Assembly: GCA_024638385.1 (NCBI GenBank)
Contig: JAHEKJ010000037.1
Coordinates: 1 to 32,078, forward strand
Length of the DNA: 32,078 bases
Origin: Gammaproteobacteria bacterium
GTDB lineage: Bacteria > Pseudomonadota > Gammaproteobacteria > GCA-001735895
Direction: 5' to 3'
Shown: positions 9,321 through 17,388 of the stretch, in pieces
How positions within the stretch are numbered: the first letter of the stretch is position 1
Layout of the letters: each line of letters opens with the position of its first letter
The notes under the pieces: generated by a model
Databases searched by the model: none
What the model was told of the DNA's origin: nothing
Seen by the model: only the letters and a program-made list of their open reading frames with translations
Position numbers and translations under genes: made by a program

Positions 9321-9737
9321 TTACTCGATCGGGCGCGTGGTCGCGATCGAGACCTGCACCAGCCCGAGCTGACCGACGACGTCCATCGCGGTGACCAGCG
9401 ACTGTACCGGCGAGCCGGCGTCGGACTGGATCAGAACCGGCAGTTTCTCGCCTCCCATCGTGCGTTCGAGCGCCGCTTTCAGCGTCGCGCTCTTGCTGTT
9501 GACGAGTTCGCGCGAATTGACGATGAAGCGACCGTCGGCATCGATGAGCAGGCTGATCTGTCGCGGCGGACTCTGCGGTTCGCGCTCGCTGGCCTCGGGC
9601 AGGCGAATCTTGAGCTGCGAAGTCGTATCGAAGGTCGTCGACACCATGAAGAAGATCAACAGCAGGAAAACGACGTCGATCAACGGCGTCAGATTGATAT
9701 GCGGATCTTCGTCGCTGCCGGGGCGGTGAAACTTCAT
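9321..9737 (-). CDS. exbD: ExbD/TolR family biopolymer transport protein
   Basis: 138 residues: a short cytosolic N-terminus, one membrane helix (about 18-37) and a periplasmic domain. INLTPLIDVVFLLLIFFMV carries the essential proton-path aspartate, here D21. With the ExbB-like partner encoded 4 bp upstream it should form a proton-driven motor in the inner membrane that energises an outer-membrane or envelope process through a TonB-like protein; no tonB is in the window. The gene lies between exbB and msbA-lpxK, as exbD2-like genes do in the comEC-lpxK cluster, so a link to envelope assembly and not to iron uptake is possible but inferred. Confidence 0.94.
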   Translation of the reverse strand: MKFHRPGSDEDPHINLTPLIDVVFLLLIFFMVSTTFDTTSQLKIRLPEASEREPQSPPRQISLLIDADGRFIVNSRELVNSKSATLKAALERTMGGEKLPVLIQSDAGSPVQSLVTAMDVVGQLGLVQVSIATTRPIE

Positions 9738-9741
9738 CGCC

Positions 9742-10359
9742 TCAGGCCAGCTGCTTGCGATCGCCGTGCAGGAACTCGACGAGCTTCATCGCTTCCTGCT
9801 CCATCGCCACGACCCGCTCGTCGATCTTGCGCTTGAGATAACGGTAAAAAATCAGGCTCGGTATCGCGACCGTGAGTCCCGCCGCGGTGGTGATCAGCGC
9901 CTCGGAGATGCCGCCGGCGAGCTGCCCGGGGTCGCCGACGCCGACGACCGTGATCGCGGTGAACACGCGGATCATGCCGATCACCGTACCGAGCAGTCCG
10001 AGCAGCGGGGTAATCGTCGAAATCGTACCGAGCGCGTTGAGAAAACGCTCCATTTCGTGCACCACGTGACGGCCGGTTTCCTCGATGCTCTCGCGAATCT
10101 GGTCGCGCGCCAGATGCCGGTTGATCAGGCCCGCCGCGAGCACCCGTCCGAGCGGCGAACCGCTCTCGATTTCGGCGATGTGCGCCTCGGTCAGGGCTTC
10201 CTTGTCGAGCAGCTTCCAGATCCCGGTGAGTAATTTTGCCGGAATGACCTTCTTGCGTCGCAAGGTCCACAGGCGTTCGATGACGATAGCCGCGGCGATC
10301 ACCGAGCACAAAAGGATCGGAATCATCAGCCAGCCGCCTGCCTGAACCAGTTCGTACAC
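9742..10359 (-). CDS. exbB: MotA/TolQ/ExbB proton channel family protein
   Basis: 205 residues with three membrane segments: about 7-28, 112-135 and 150-175. The core motif TPLLGLLGTVIGMIRVF and the later GGISEALITTAAGLTVAIP are the hallmarks of ExbB/TolQ channels, including the polar Thr that lines the proton path. It pairs with the ExbD-like subunit immediately downstream. A GGGAGA ribosome site lies just before the ATG at 10359. It lies 51 bp behind comEC, so read-through from comEC or its own promoter (a TATGAT box lies in the gap) are both possible. Confidence 0.94.
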   Translation of the reverse strand: MYELVQAGGWLMIPILLCSVIAAAIVIERLWTLRRKKVIPAKLLTGIWKLLDKEALTEAHIAEIESGSPLGRVLAAGLINRHLARDQIRESIEETGRHVVHEMERFLNALGTISTITPLLGLLGTVIGMIRVFTAITVVGVGDPGQLAGGISEALITTAAGLTVAIPSLIFYRYLKRKIDERVVAMEQEAMKLVEFLHGDRKQLA

Positions 10360-10410
10360 TCTCCCGCCCTCGCGTCAAATGCCGCACATCATACTGTGAC
10401 GTCCGGGTTT

Positions 10411-12702
10411 TTACCATCGCCGCCAGAGGCGTCGCGGCGGCCGTCTTGCGGCCTCGATTGCAAGCCCTTCGGCGCTGCTGCGCAGGCGCACCGCACCGTC
10501 GAGATCGCTGCGAAACTGGGTGCTGCCGGCGGCGGCATAGCGCGCGACCACCTGGTCGCGGGGGAACTTCCAGCGGTTGCCGCGGGCGACCGTGTGCACG
10601 GTATAGACCGGCCGCGTCGCGGCGACGAAAACCGGACTCGACGAGGTATCGCTGCCGTGGTGCGGCGTGATCAGCAAATCGCTCGCAAGCTCCTCGCGAT
10701 AGCGCCGCACGAGGCGCGCCTCGCCGGCGTCTTCGATGTCTCCCGGCAGCAACACGCGATGCCGTCCGGCAATCTGCAGCACGCAGGAGCGGTCGTTGGT
10801 GCCGCCCCGGGTCGCGCCCGCGGCGCCTTCGAGGAAGCGAAACTCGACACCGTCCCAGCGCCAGGCGGGATACCCGTGGCAGGAACGCGGTGGCCGCTCG
10901 AGGTCGAAGCGTTCGGCCAGTTCGCGCGGGGTTCCGGAGACCAGCGCGCGCGCCCGGTGCCGCCGTGAAAAACCCCACAGCCCGCCGCTGTGATCGGCGT
11001 CGGCGTGACTGACGACGAGCAAATCGGCGGACGCGATCCGGAAGGATTCGAGCAGCGGCAGCAGGGCCCAGTCGGCGGCGCTGTAGGCGCCGGGCTTGCC
11101 GGGCCCGAGATCGTAGACCAGGCTGTGGTGACGCGTGCGCACGAGCACCGAGGTGCCCATACCGACGTCGAGCACGTCGACGACGAAATCGCCCTGCGCG
11201 AGGCGCTCCGGGCGCCAGCATAGTACCGCCAGCAGCAACACCATCGCCGCCGCGCGCCCGCCGAGTCCGCGCGGCAGCAGCAGCAGCGCCAATGCCGGCA
11301 GCGTCGCCAGCAGCAGGAGCGGCGGAATCCCGGCCAGCGGCAGCGACGGCAGCAGATTCTGCTCGAGCCAGCGCAGGCAGCCGAGCAGGGTCGCGAGCAG
11401 GAAATCGCACAGACCGAGCAGCTCCGTCGCGCCCGGCAGCCCGGCGAGCGCGGCCATGCCCGAGATCAGCGCGAGCGGTAAAATCGCGCAACTGACCGCC
11501 GGAATCGCGACCAGGTTGGCGGCCAGGCTCGCCGGATTGAGCCGCGCGAAGACCAGCAGCACGACCGGCAGAAACAGGACCGTGAACAGAAACTGCAGCG
11601 CGATCAGCTGGCGCAAACCGCGCAAGCCTCGCGAAAAACGAAAGCCGGCGAAGGCGATGACGAGCACCGCGCCGAGACTCAGCCAGAACGACGCCGCGCC
11701 GACGGTGCGCGGATCCGAGAGCAGGATTAGACCGGCCGCCAGCGAGATCGATTGCAGCAGCCCGACGCGGCTCGCGCGCGCGAGTGCGAAAAGCACGACG
11801 CCGAGCATGATCAGCGCGCGCAGCGTCGGCAGGCTGAAACCGGCGAGCGCGGCATAACCGCAGGCCAACCCCCAGGCCGCGACCGCGGCGCAGCTTCGTC
11901 GTCGCCAGCCCGCACGATAAAGACCGAGGCGCCAGCCCGCGCGGCCGACGGCGTAACCGAACAACGCAACCAGTCCGACGTGCAGACCCGAAATGGCGAG
12001 CAGGTGCGCGGTGCCGCTGCGGGCCAGGATTTGCCGCTGGCCGGCGTCGATGTCGCCGCGATCGCCGAGCACCAGCGCCTTGATCAGGCCCCGCTGCGTG
12101 CATTCGGCACAGCGGCGATCGATGGCCGCGGCGAGACGCCCGCGCCAGGTCGCCACGGCCAGCCCGGGAGCGGTCGAAATCCGGCGATTGACGCTCGAGC
12201 GGCGCACGTAGCCGGTGGCATCGATGCCGTGCGCGAACTGCCAGCGCGCGAGGTCGAAACCGGCAAAGTTCGCGCGACCGTCGGGTCGTCGCAGCCTGGC
12301 TTCGAGTCGCCAGGTTTCACCGGCGGCCGGCAACACCCGGTCCTGGTACCACGCCAGCCGTATCCGGCGCGGCAGCCGGCCGGCGTGCGCGTCGATTTGC
12401 AGCGGTCTCAGCGTCAGGCCGATGCGACCGGCGGCGCGATTCGGCAAATCGACGACCACGCCGGTGACGACGAAAACCCGCTGATCGTAGATCGGCGCGA
12501 GGCGGTAACCGAGATGAAAATGCAGCAGCGCGGCGCACCACAGGTAGGCCGCGGCGCCAAGCCAGGCCAGCCGCCGGGGACGATCAGAAGCCGCGAGCAG
12601 CAGCGCCAACGGCGCCAGCGAGCACCATGCCGGATCCGGCAGGCGATTGCCGTAAAACGCGAGCAGCGCGACGGTGGCGATGACGAGAGCGAACCGGGGC
12701 AT
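10411..12702 (-). CDS. comEC: ComEC/Rec2 family DNA-uptake channel protein
   Basis: 763 residues from the chosen start. An N-terminal DUF4131-like region (to about 200) with membrane segments and a small soluble domain is followed by the polytopic Competence domain, recognised by LLAISGLHVGLVALFGYAVG, and by a C-terminal metallo-beta-lactamase-like domain with HADADHSGG (566-574) and TPHHGSD. It should carry single-stranded DNA across the inner membrane during natural transformation, with the C-terminal domain probably degrading the other strand. The frame is open to 12816, but that start would lie inside the divergent DUF2062 gene; the ATG at 12702 begins MPRFALVIATVALL and leaves room for a promoter. 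No other competence gene is in the window. Confidence 0.93.
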   Translation of the reverse strand: MPRFALVIATVALLAFYGNRLPDPAWCSLAPLALLLAASDRPRRLAWLGAAAYLWCAALLHFHLGYRLAPIYDQRVFVVTGVVVDLPNRAAGRIGLTLRPLQIDAHAGRLPRRIRLAWYQDRVLPAAGETWRLEARLRRPDGRANFAGFDLARWQFAHGIDATGYVRRSSVNRRISTAPGLAVATWRGRLAAAIDRRCAECTQRGLIKALVLGDRGDIDAGQRQILARSGTAHLLAISGLHVGLVALFGYAVGRAGWRLGLYRAGWRRRSCAAVAAWGLACGYAALAGFSLPTLRALIMLGVVLFALARASRVGLLQSISLAAGLILLSDPRTVGAASFWLSLGAVLVIAFAGFRFSRGLRGLRQLIALQFLFTVLFLPVVLLVFARLNPASLAANLVAIPAVSCAILPLALISGMAALAGLPGATELLGLCDFLLATLLGCLRWLEQNLLPSLPLAGIPPLLLLATLPALALLLLPRGLGGRAAAMVLLLAVLCWRPERLAQGDFVVDVLDVGMGTSVLVRTRHHSLVYDLGPGKPGAYSAADWALLPLLESFRIASADLLVVSHADADHSGGLWGFSRRHRARALVSGTPRELAERFDLERPPRSCHGYPAWRWDGVEFRFLEGAAGATRGGTNDRSCVLQIAGRHRVLLPGDIEDAGEARLVRRYREELASDLLITPHHGSDTSSSPVFVAATRPVYTVHTVARGNRWKFPRDQVVARYAAAGSTQFRSDLDGAVRLRSSAEGLAIEAARRPPRRLWRRW

Positions 12703-12742
12703 GCGTTCCGTGCCGGGTATTCCGTGTCGGTCGATCCAACAC

Positions 12743-12771
12743 TTGGAGAATATTGGAGTTGCGCCGATAAT
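12743..12771 (+). promoter_or_regulatory. Sigma70-type promoter for the DUF2062 gene
   Basis: TTGGAG (12743-12748), a 17-bp spacer and GATAAT (12766-12771) fit a housekeeping promoter. Transcription would begin around 12778, only a few bases before the ATG at 12781, where no ribosome site is seen. Confidence 0.55.
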
Positions 12772-12780
12772 ACAAACGGC

Positions 12781-13332
12781 ATGGCAAAAAAATTCCTCAA
12801 GCGTTTTTTGCCGCATTCAGACGTCATCATCCATAATCGCTGGATCAAACTCCTCGGGCCGCGATTGCAGGATCCGTCGCTGTGGCATATCAACCGCCGC
12901 TCCTGCTCGGGGGCGCTGGCGCTGGGTGTTTTCTGTGCCTTCATCCCGATTCCGTTTCAGATGGTGGTCGCGGCGGTCGGCGCGATCCTGTTTCGTGTCA
13001 ACATCCTGATCGCGGTGCCGGCGGTCTGGCTCAGTAATCCGCTGACGATGCCGCCGCTGTTCTTCTTCTGCTACCTGGTCGGCGTCGAACTGCTCGACCT
13101 CGAACCGGCCCGCTTCAGGTTCGAACTGAGCTTCGACTGGTTGCTTAGCGAACTCCTCACGATCTGGCAACCATTCCTGCTCGGTTGCTTCGTGGTCGGC
13201 GCGGCGGCGGCGCTGGCGTCGTACGTGTTGACCCGGATCCTCTGGCGCCTGCACATCATCAGCCACATCCGCGACCGCGCGCAGCGCCTGCACAATCGCC
13301 GCCGGCGGCTGCCGCCACCGGACCAGCCTTGA
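12781..13332 (+). CDS. DUF2062 domain-containing membrane protein
   Basis: 183 residues of the DUF2062 family, which is often found beside comEC or lol genes. The start MAKKFLKRFLPHSDVI with several lysines precedes the family block LQDPSLWHINRRSCSGALALGVF. Hydrophobic segments are at about 41-80 (two helices around PIPFQM), 80-100 (NPLTMPPLFFFCYLVG) and 132-155, and the C-terminus is arginine-rich. Function unknown; an inner-membrane place is expected. It is divergent from comEC, and its stop overlaps a TTG start of the next gene. The promoter is so close to the ATG that the message may be nearly leaderless. Confidence 0.9.
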   Translation: MAKKFLKRFLPHSDVIIHNRWIKLLGPRLQDPSLWHINRRSCSGALALGVFCAFIPIPFQMVVAAVGAILFRVNILIAVPAVWLSNPLTMPPLFFFCYLVGVELLDLEPARFRFELSFDWLLSELLTIWQPFLLGCFVVGAAAALASYVLTRILWRLHIISHIRDRAQRLHNRRRRLPPPDQP

Positions 13333-13934
13333 GCCTGCCATGGATTATCGTCGTGACCCTGGCCGGCGTCGGTGCCGGTACCGGCCTGTGCCTGTGGCTG
13401 ATGTGGCAGGCGCACGAAGTCGAGACCAGCGCCTGGATATTCGAGCACATCCTGTGCCCGATCGTGCGTATCCTGGTGCTGCTGCTGATCGTCAGCCAGA
13501 TTTACCCGGCGATCGACGGCCAGGATTCGAGCCTCGAGTTCTGGCGCGTGCTCTCGAGCCAGGGCCAGTTCAATCACCTCGTCAACCTGCTGTTTTTCGG
13601 CGGCCTCGCGTTGTCGTTCATCCCGCTCCTGAGCCACCCGGTGATCGCGCTGCCGCTGCAGAGCCTGTTCACGGTCGCGCTCGTGTTTCACTGGCAACAT
13701 GCCGCCAGCGGGATCTCGCTGCTGCCGTCGTTCGCGACCGTGATCAAGATTCTCGTCTACATGACGCTGGCCTATTTCGCGACTCGCGAAATCAGCGTGC
13801 CGCTGTCGCGCTGGCTCGACCGGCGCCTGGCGATCGACGGATCGATCCGCCTGCTGAGCGACGCGATCTACCTGTTGCTGCAAATCCCCGTCATCCTGAT
13901 CTATGCCGGCCACCTGAAACAGCAACTACCGTGA
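13329..13934 (+). CDS. Multi-pass membrane protein of unknown function
   Basis: I do not recognise this family. From a TTG that overlaps the DUF2062 stop (TTGA) it has 201 residues; a GTG at 13353 is the alternative. Hydrophobic stretches at about 2-25, 40-60, 80-130 (two or three helices), 138-152 and 178-196 point to five or six membrane spans. The order, with short basic loops such as SRWLDRR, suggests an inner-membrane protein. Coupled translation with DUF2062 implies a shared role. It ends just before the second repeat cluster. Confidence 0.75.
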   Translation: MSLPWIIVVTLAGVGAGTGLCLWLMWQAHEVETSAWIFEHILCPIVRILVLLLIVSQIYPAIDGQDSSLEFWRVLSSQGQFNHLVNLLFFGGLALSFIPLLSHPVIALPLQSLFTVALVFHWQHAASGISLLPSFATVIKILVYMTLAYFATREISVPLSRWLDRRLAIDGSIRLLSDAIYLLLQIPVILIYAGHLKQQLP

Positions 13935-13957
13935 TCAATTATCGAAACCTCGATCGC

Positions 13958-14280
13958 GCAAGATCGGGGACATGTTCCGAATTCCATGAAATCCTGACCG
14001 ACACCTCGAAATCGAAGATTCGCATCGGGTTTAGCGCGATGGGGAATTCGGTACGTGTCCCCTCGAAGCCAGCGAATGCAGCTCGACCCTTGCCCGATTC
14101 CGGTCGAAGATTCGCATCGGGTTTAGCGCGATGGGGAATTCGGTACGTGTCCCCTCGAAGCCAGCGAATGCGGCGCTGCCCTTGCCCGATCCGGGTGACC
14201 GCCCGATCCGTTACTCCGCGCAGCGAGAATCGCCCTGCCCCCCTCGAAGCCAGCGAATGCAGCCACGATCTGGCCGATTG
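13958..14280. repeat. REP-like repeat cluster with 92-bp tandem units (element B)
   Basis: This occupies most of the gene-free stretch between the convergent genes ending at 13934 and 14297. It opens with GCAAGATCGGGGACA, the same head as element A. A 68-bp sequence at 14012-14079 is repeated exactly at 14104-14171, and a degenerate third unit keeps the tail CCCTCGAAGCCAGCGAATGC at 14241-14260. The arm GGGGACATGTTCCGAATTCC at 13966 is the near inverted complement of GGGGAATTCGGTACGTGTCC at 14041 and 14133, so long-range stems of about 20 bp can form. The tail resembles the GAAGCCAGCGAAGCAGC of element A. I see no coding sequence here. Confidence 0.85.
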
Positions 14281-14296
14281 ACCTCGAAGGCGGAAC

Positions 14297-14980
14297 TCAG
14301 CGCTCCGCCGACAACACCCCGTCCTGCATGCGCCAGCGATGCTGCATGCGCGCGGCGATGTCGAGGTCGTGGGTCACGACGACCAGCGCGGTGTCGAGTT
14401 CGCGATTGAGCGCGAGAATCAGTTCGAGCATCTGATTCGCCGTCTTTTGATCGAGATTACCGGTCGGCTCGTCGGCGAGCAGGCAATCGGGCCGGGTCAC
14501 CAGCGCGCGCGCGAGCGCGACGCGCTGCCGCTCGCCGCCGGACAGTTCGCCGGGCTTGTGCTCAGCCCGTTCGACGAGGCCGACCTTGTCGAGCCAGTCG
14601 TGCGCGGCGGCGTTCGCCTCGCGAACCGGCGCGCGCCGCACGCGCAGCGGCATCGCGATATTTTCCAGTGCGCTGAACTCGGGCAGCAGGTGGTGGAACT
14701 GGTAGATGAACCCGAGGTGGCGGTTGCGCAGTCGCCCGAGCTCGGTCTCCGACAGCCGCGCCAACGCCTGGCCGGCGACGTGGATATCGCCGCCGGTGAC
14801 GTGGTCGAGCCCGCCGAGCAGGTGCATCAGGGTCGACTTGCCGGCGCCGGAGGCGCCGAGTATCGCGTGGCTCTCGCCCGCGCCGACCACGAAATCGACG
14901 CCCTTCAGGACTTCGACGTCGAGCTTGCCCTGGCGGAAGGTCTTGTGGACGTCGCTGGCTTCGATGACGCTCGTGCTCAT
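14297..14980 (-). CDS. lolD: Lipoprotein-releasing system ATPase LolD
   Basis: 227-residue ABC ATPase. Walker A GASGAGKS (42-49), signature LSGGE (146-150), Walker B LLADEP (167-172) and the switch histidine in VVVTHD are intact, and HHLLPEFSALENIAMP is the Q-loop region typical of LolD/MacB-type ATPases. It should power release of outer-membrane lipoproteins from the inner membrane to LolA. It lies 13 bp downstream of its membrane partner. The gene ends 17 bp from the repeat cluster. Confidence 0.96.
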   Translation of the reverse strand: MSTSVIEASDVHKTFRQGKLDVEVLKGVDFVVGAGESHAILGASGAGKSTLMHLLGGLDHVTGGDIHVAGQALARLSETELGRLRNRHLGFIYQFHHLLPEFSALENIAMPLRVRRAPVREANAAAHDWLDKVGLVERAEHKPGELSGGERQRVALARALVTRPDCLLADEPTGNLDQKTANQMLELILALNRELDTALVVVTHDLDIAARMQHRWRMQDGVLSAER

Positions 14981-14993
14981 TGCCGAATTCCCG

Positions 14994-16241
14994 CTACTCG
15001 TAGCGCAATGCTTCGGCGGGACGCGTCTGCGACGCGCGCAGCGCCGGGTAGAGCGTCGCGACGAGCGACAGGCCGAACGACAGCATCGCGATGCGGACGA
15101 CGTCGGATTGCTTCATCTCCGACGGCAGGTCGGTGATCGGGTAGACCCCGCGCGGCAGGAACTGGGTGCGGAAGAATTCCTCCAGCGCCGGCACGATGAC
15201 GTCGACGTGGGACGCGACCACGACGCCGCCGGCGAGGCCGAACAGCGTACCGATCAGCCCGATCAGCGTGCCCTGCACCATGAACACCCACATGATCGAC
15301 AACGGCGACATGCCGAGGGTGCGCAGGATCGCGATGTCGGCCTGCTTGTCGGTGACGACCATGACCAGCGTCGATACGATGTTGAACGCCGCCACCGCGA
15401 CGATCAGCGACAGGATGATGAACATCACGGTCTTCTCGGTGCGTACCGCCTTGAAGTAATTGCTGTGACGCAGGGTCCAGTCCGATACCCAGAATTCGAG
15501 GCCGATCGTCTGTTTCAGTTCATGACGCACCAGCGGCGCGAGGTCGAGATCGTCGAGCTTGAGGCGCAGCCCGCTGACGCCGCCGTCGAGCCGGAACAGC
15601 CGGCTTGCGTCCTCGTGGTGAATGATCGCGCTCGAGCGATCGTACTCGTAGACGCCGATCTCGAACACGCCGACGATTTTAAAGCGCCGCAGGCGCGGCA
15701 GGAATCCCAGCGGCGACGCGCTCGCCTGCGGCGTGATCATCGTGATGCGGTCGCCCGGCACGACGTCGAGCGCGTTGGCGAGACCGCTGCCGAGCACGAT
15801 GCCGTACTCGCCGGGAACGAGGTCGGTCAAGGCGCCGAATCGCATGTGCTCGTGGATCTCCGAAACATCGCTTTCGAGTGCCGGGTCGATGCCACGAATC
15901 AACGCGCCGCTGACCGACGAGCGGTTCGTCAACATCGCCTCGGCTTCGGTGTAGGGCGCGGCGCCGGTCACCCTGGGATGTTCGAGCGTCTGCGCGCGCA
16001 GCTCGCGCCAGTCGACCAGCGGACCGCCGAAACTCGAAACCGTCACGTGCGACACCATGCCGAGAATCCGGCCGCGGAGTTCGTTCTCGAACCCGTTCAT
16101 GACCGACAGCACGACGATCAGCGCGGTCACGCCCAGCGCGATGCCGATCATCGAGAGCAGCGAAATGAAAGAGATGAAATGATTGCGCCGCTTGGCCCGC
16201 GTGTAACGCAGCCCGACGAAGACTTCGAGGGGTAAATTCAT
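14994..16241 (-). CDS. lolC: Lipoprotein-releasing system membrane subunit LolC/LolE
   Basis: 415 residues. The start MNLPLEVFVGLRYTRAKRRNHFISFISLLSMIGIALGV is the family N-terminus with the first membrane helix at about 23-45; a large periplasmic domain follows, and three helices near the C-terminus (about 275-300, 320-345, 375-395) form the FtsX-like core. The ATG at 16241 was preferred to one at 16310, which would lie in the divergent promoter. Only one LolC/E gene is present with LolD; whether it acts as a homodimer (LolF type) or a second gene lies elsewhere cannot be told. Distinguishing LolC from LolE is uncertain. Confidence 0.94.
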   Translation of the reverse strand: MNLPLEVFVGLRYTRAKRRNHFISFISLLSMIGIALGVTALIVVLSVMNGFENELRGRILGMVSHVTVSSFGGPLVDWRELRAQTLEHPRVTGAAPYTEAEAMLTNRSSVSGALIRGIDPALESDVSEIHEHMRFGALTDLVPGEYGIVLGSGLANALDVVPGDRITMITPQASASPLGFLPRLRRFKIVGVFEIGVYEYDRSSAIIHHEDASRLFRLDGGVSGLRLKLDDLDLAPLVRHELKQTIGLEFWVSDWTLRHSNYFKAVRTEKTVMFIILSLIVAVAAFNIVSTLVMVVTDKQADIAILRTLGMSPLSIMWVFMVQGTLIGLIGTLFGLAGGVVVASHVDVIVPALEEFFRTQFLPRGVYPITDLPSEMKQSDVVRIAMLSFGLSLVATLYPALRASQTRPAEALRYE

Positions 16242-16290
16242 GCGGCGGATTAAACCATGAAAGACCCCCTGCCACCACCGCGGCGCGTAC

Positions 16291-16318
16291 TTGTGTCGGC
16301 TCCGGGGCATGCTATAGT
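16291..16318 (+). promoter_or_regulatory. Sigma70-type promoter for the small secreted protein gene
   Basis: TTGTGT (16291-16296), 16 bp and TATAGT (16313-16318). Transcription would begin near 16325, followed by an AGGGAGA ribosome site at 16336-16342 and the ATG at 16351. Confidence 0.55.
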
Positions 16319-16350
16319 TACTGCCAACGTCTTATAGGGAGACCGAACCA

Positions 16351-16647
16351 ATGCGTACGGGATTCTTCTTGCTGCTGATCGGTTCGTGCTTCGCGCTCGA
16401 ATCCGCGCTCGCGGGCGACGTGCTGACCATTCCCGGTCATGCCGCGGCGGCGCAAAAGCAGGTCGTGCCGAGGCGCGGCATCAGCATGGACCGGGTGCTC
16501 GAAAAGTTCGGCGAACCCGAAGTGCGGCGCGGTCCGGTCGGCGAACCGCCGATTTCGGAGTGGGACTATGGCTCGTTTAAGGTTTATTTCGAACACAATC
16601 TCGTTTTGCACACGGTCGACCTGAATACGCTGATCATGCCGCGCTAG
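16351..16647 (+). CDS. Small secreted conserved protein
   Basis: 98 residues with a clear signal peptide (MRTGFFLLLIGSCFALESALA-G, cut after about residue 21). The mature part has a conserved-looking block at about 45-90: GISMDRVLEKFGEPEVRRG, GEPPISEWDYGSFKVYFE and VLHTVD. The GxS..VL..FGEP pattern followed by a YxxFxVYFE strand recalls the BamE/SmpA fold, but without a lipobox, so this is only a structural guess. It is preceded by a good promoter and ribosome site and is divergent from the lol operon. A periplasmic place is expected; function unknown. Confidence 0.85.
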   Translation: MRTGFFLLLIGSCFALESALAGDVLTIPGHAAAAQKQVVPRRGISMDRVLEKFGEPEVRRGPVGEPPISEWDYGSFKVYFEHNLVLHTVDLNTLIMPR

Positions 16648-16725
16648 AACCGCGGCGCCGAAGCGCGGTCCAAACGGTACGCGCGACATAACCATAAACC
16701 AAAGGTACACATCGGAGTTGCCACG

Positions 16726-17385
16726 ATGAAAACAAAAATCATTCTAGTTGTTCAGCTGGCCGCGCTGCTGGCGCTGGCCGGAGCGAAGCTACAGGCCGCG
16801 GAAGTCAACATCGCGCCCGATATCGAGAGCGTTAAAGTCATGCACGGTGACAAGGAGGTCGTCATCATGCGTAATCAGAACCAGAAGAACACCGTCAACC
16901 CGGCGTTCGCCAAGACGTCGCGCAAATGCCCGCCGTTTTGCATTCAGCCGTCGACGCTCGCGCCGGGCGTCGAAACCATCGCCGAACTCGAAGTGCTAAC
17001 CTATCTCAGGCGGATGAGCGAGGGTGACGACTCGATCCTGGTCATCGACTCGCGCACGCCGGACTGGGTCGCCAAGGGCACCATCCCCGGCGCGACCAAC
17101 ATCCCGTGGACGAGCCTGAACCCGGCGCGCGGCGCCGACCCGATCTCGATTGGCGAAATTCTCGAAGGACAGTTCAACGCGCTCAACCTCGAGGGCCTGT
17201 GGAATTTTCGCGACGCCAAGACGCTGGTCATGTTCTGCAACGGCATGTGGTGCGGGCAGTCGCCGAACAACATCAAGAACCTGCTGACCTTCGGCTACCC
17301 CGCGCACAAGATCAAGTGGTACCGCGGCGGCATGCAGAACTGGGAAATTCTCGGCCTGTCGACCGCCAAGCCCGTGCAGGAGTAA
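16726..17385 (+). CDS. Secreted rhodanese-domain protein
   Basis: 219 residues. A signal peptide (about 1-24, ending LQAA) is followed by a segment with a CPPFC pair (C68, C72) in RKCPPFCIQPSTLAPG, then a rhodanese domain from about 84 to 214. The domain shows VIDSRTPDWVAKGTIPGA and a loop MFCNGMWCGQSPNN; C171 is the likely sulfur-carrying residue and C176 lies close to it. A periplasmic sulfurtransferase or sulfide/thiol carrier is likely, and the CPPFC motif may supply a redox pair; the partner is unknown. A CGGAG ribosome site precedes the ATG. The AGGAG at its 3' end (17378-17382) seems to serve mfd. Confidence 0.88.
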   Translation: MKTKIILVVQLAALLALAGAKLQAAEVNIAPDIESVKVMHGDKEVVIMRNQNQKNTVNPAFAKTSRKCPPFCIQPSTLAPGVETIAELEVLTYLRRMSEGDDSILVIDSRTPDWVAKGTIPGATNIPWTSLNPARGADPISIGEILEGQFNALNLEGLWNFRDAKTLVMFCNGMWCGQSPNNIKNLLTFGYPAHKIKWYRGGMQNWEILGLSTAKPVQE

Positions 17386-17388
17386 GCC

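Noticed and set aside
7476..9836. 786-codon open frame on the plus strand
   Set aside because: It is antisense to msbA-lpxK and exbD, lacks recognisable domains and has the low-complexity D/H/R/A composition of a GC-rich shadow frame.
9734..12103. 789-codon open frame on the minus strand
   Set aside because: It covers comEC and exbB in another phase and is arginine/alanine rich; the comEC and exbB frames carry clear motifs.
12703..12816. N-terminal extension of comEC to 12816
   Set aside because: It would start inside the divergent DUF2062 gene and covers its promoter; the ATG at 12702 begins with a normal hydrophobic N-terminus.
13958..14280. CRISPR-like appearance of the repeated units
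   Set aside because: The units are 92 bp with 68 bp identical and no unique spacers of regular size, and there are no cas genes.
16649..16669. Possible terminator hairpin ACCGCG ... CGCGGT after the small secreted protein gene
   Set aside because: The stem is only six bases and no T-run follows.
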